Assembly: GCA_021732415.1 (NCBI GenBank)
Contig: JAKFVC010000004.1
Span: 50,141-114,140, forward strand
DNA: 64,000 nucleotides
Source of the DNA: Planctomycetaceae bacterium
GTDB lineage: Bacteria > Planctomycetota > Planctomycetia > Planctomycetales > Planctomycetaceae
Direction of reading: 5' to 3'
Within the stretch, counting starts at the first letter, position 1. Every line of letters begins with the position of its first letter. Shown in pieces: positions 63,372 to 64,000 of this stretch. Made by a program: the position numbers and the translations under genes. The notes under the pieces were generated by a model. It was not told the origin of the DNA and ran no database searches. It was given only the letters and a program-made list of their open reading frames with translations.

Positions 63372-64000
63372 CTACGCGACTTCTTTGAACTCTTTGACTT
63401 CTTTGATTTCTTCGACCCGTCTTAAGTCTACTTTCAACTCACTCCCCTCTACTCTCTCGCCGCAGGCGCTCCAGATCCACCGCCCGTTGGCAGCCGATTC
63501 TTTATAACACCGGATCCCCAGTTCCCACTTCGCACGCTTGATCTGCCCGCTCGACCAACCCGCTGCGCCAGCCGCCGCGAGCACCTCATTAGCCGGACGA
63601 GGTTCCGCTGATAAAAAATCCCGCAGCCAGTTGGCTTGCTCCTGCAACTGCCGACAGCGCTCCTGCCGGGCTGAGGTCCCGCGTACCCGAGACTCAGTCG
63701 GAGCCTCGCATCCCTGCGACCAGACCACTCCGACGTCAGTGATCCGGAAGGCCAGCCCGTCGGGCAAAGCACCGCAGTTGTGCCTCACCGGAACCCAGCA
63801 GCGAGCTGTCCCATCGAGCACCTCGCAGTCAACTCGCCACACATGCTTAACCGGAAGATCACACTTGGAGGCGGCCGAAATCACCACGATCGCCACACCA
63901 CAGTCGGCCGCCAGTTTCGACAACGAGGCCACCAGTTCCCGCAACTTCACCCGATTCGAGCCCACCTTCCCGAGGTACGCTTCCCACGGATCGATAATCA
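63372..64000 (-). CDS. RepA/RadA-like AAA ATPase, C-terminal part (truncated by window edge)
   Basis: The frame enters from the right edge and ends at TAG 63372-63374, about 209 residues visible. It opens with IIDPWEAYLGKVGSN and LASLSKLAADCGVAIVVISAASK, a Walker B-like Asp and the following helix and strand of RecA/RepA-type ATPases often fused to primase or found in mobile elements. The C-terminal region (NWLRDFLSAEPRPANEVLAAAGAAGWS, IKRAKWELGIRCYKES, GRWIWS) is the usual winged-helix-like tail of this family. The last 23 residues or so (ELKVDLRRVEEIKEVKEFKEVA) are encoded by the dispersed 9-bp repeat and appear to be an acquired extension. A genuine start is outside the window. Confidence 0.78.
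   Translation of the reverse strand, partial: IIDPWEAYLGKVGSNRVKLRELVASLSKLAADCGVAIVVISAASKCDLPVKHVWRVDCEVLDGTARCWVPVRHNCGALPDGLAFRITDVGVVWSQGCEAPTESRVRGTSARQERCRQLQEQANWLRDFLSAEPRPANEVLAAAGAAGWSSGQIKRAKWELGIRCYKESAANGRWIWSACGERVEGSELKVDLRRVEEIKEVKEFKEVA
63378..63413. repeat. 9-bp repeat inside the end of the ATPase gene
   Basis: Four 9-bp units of the same family as 63211-63264, here within the last codons of the AAA ATPase gene on the minus strand, giving the repeated EIKEVKEFKEV residues. Confidence 0.8.

Overview
The window looks like a chromosomal segment from a Planctomycetales bacterium (Planctomycetota). The evidence is a DUF1501 protein with a Tat leader, a DUF1559 protein with a type IV pilin-like leader, a Ser/Thr kinase with LRRs, a giant exported protein with an LEGRRML-type leader, and bacterial copies of methanogen-type C1 genes. 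No phage, plasmid or CRISPR locus is visible.

Left part (1-13.9 kb): a hybrid histidine kinase cut by the window edge, a receiver protein, a large conserved protein of unknown function, a BlaR1-like M56 protease with its BlaI repressor and a pair of palindromic operators, a SprT-like protein, a family 2 glycosyltransferase, a kinase-LRR protein and a collagen-like protein. Next (14-20 kb) come a cold-shock protein, a GxxExxY protein framed by two related hairpin elements, DUF1501, a small coiled-coil protein and an exported M28 peptidase. A minus-strand operon (20.1-25.5 kb) encodes a ribose/fructose-type ABC importer with a shikimate-dehydrogenase-like enzyme and a FrcK-like kinase. It is followed by a PQQ-type propeller protein and a GNAT acetyltransferase.

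The centre (28.9-45.9 kb) is the most interesting part. A complete selenocysteine system (selD, selB, selA, tRNA-Sec) lies about 5.4 kb from a C1 cluster: TusA-like, DsrE-like, a TusA-MetE fusion, FwdD, a small ORF, FwdB, FwdA, FwdC, an N-terminally lacking FwdB homologue and a second FwdA. FwdB has an in-frame TGA (39525-39527) where archaeal FwdB carries the Cys or Sec that binds W/Mo, followed by a bacterial SECIS-like hairpin. The small ORF just upstream also ends in a TGA (39078-39080), followed by a hairpin with the same six-pair stem and 17 further open codons. It may be an undescribed small selenoprotein. Together these suggest a selenium-dependent formylmethanofuran dehydrogenase-like complex with sulfur-relay and methyl-transfer partners.

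Right part (46-64 kb): a DGPF/YCII protein with its ECF42-type sigma factor, a 3534-residue exported protein with cadherin-like repeats and an apparently intact endonuclease/exonuclease/phosphatase domain, a secreted alpha/beta-hydrolase-like protein, a pyruvyltransferase-methyltransferase pair, and the end of a RepA/RadA-like AAA ATPase whose last residues are encoded by a dispersed repeat.

Intergenic spaces are rich in palindromes. One family (arms of 27-29 bp) occurs four times, and several other hairpins and a 9-bp repeat also occur.
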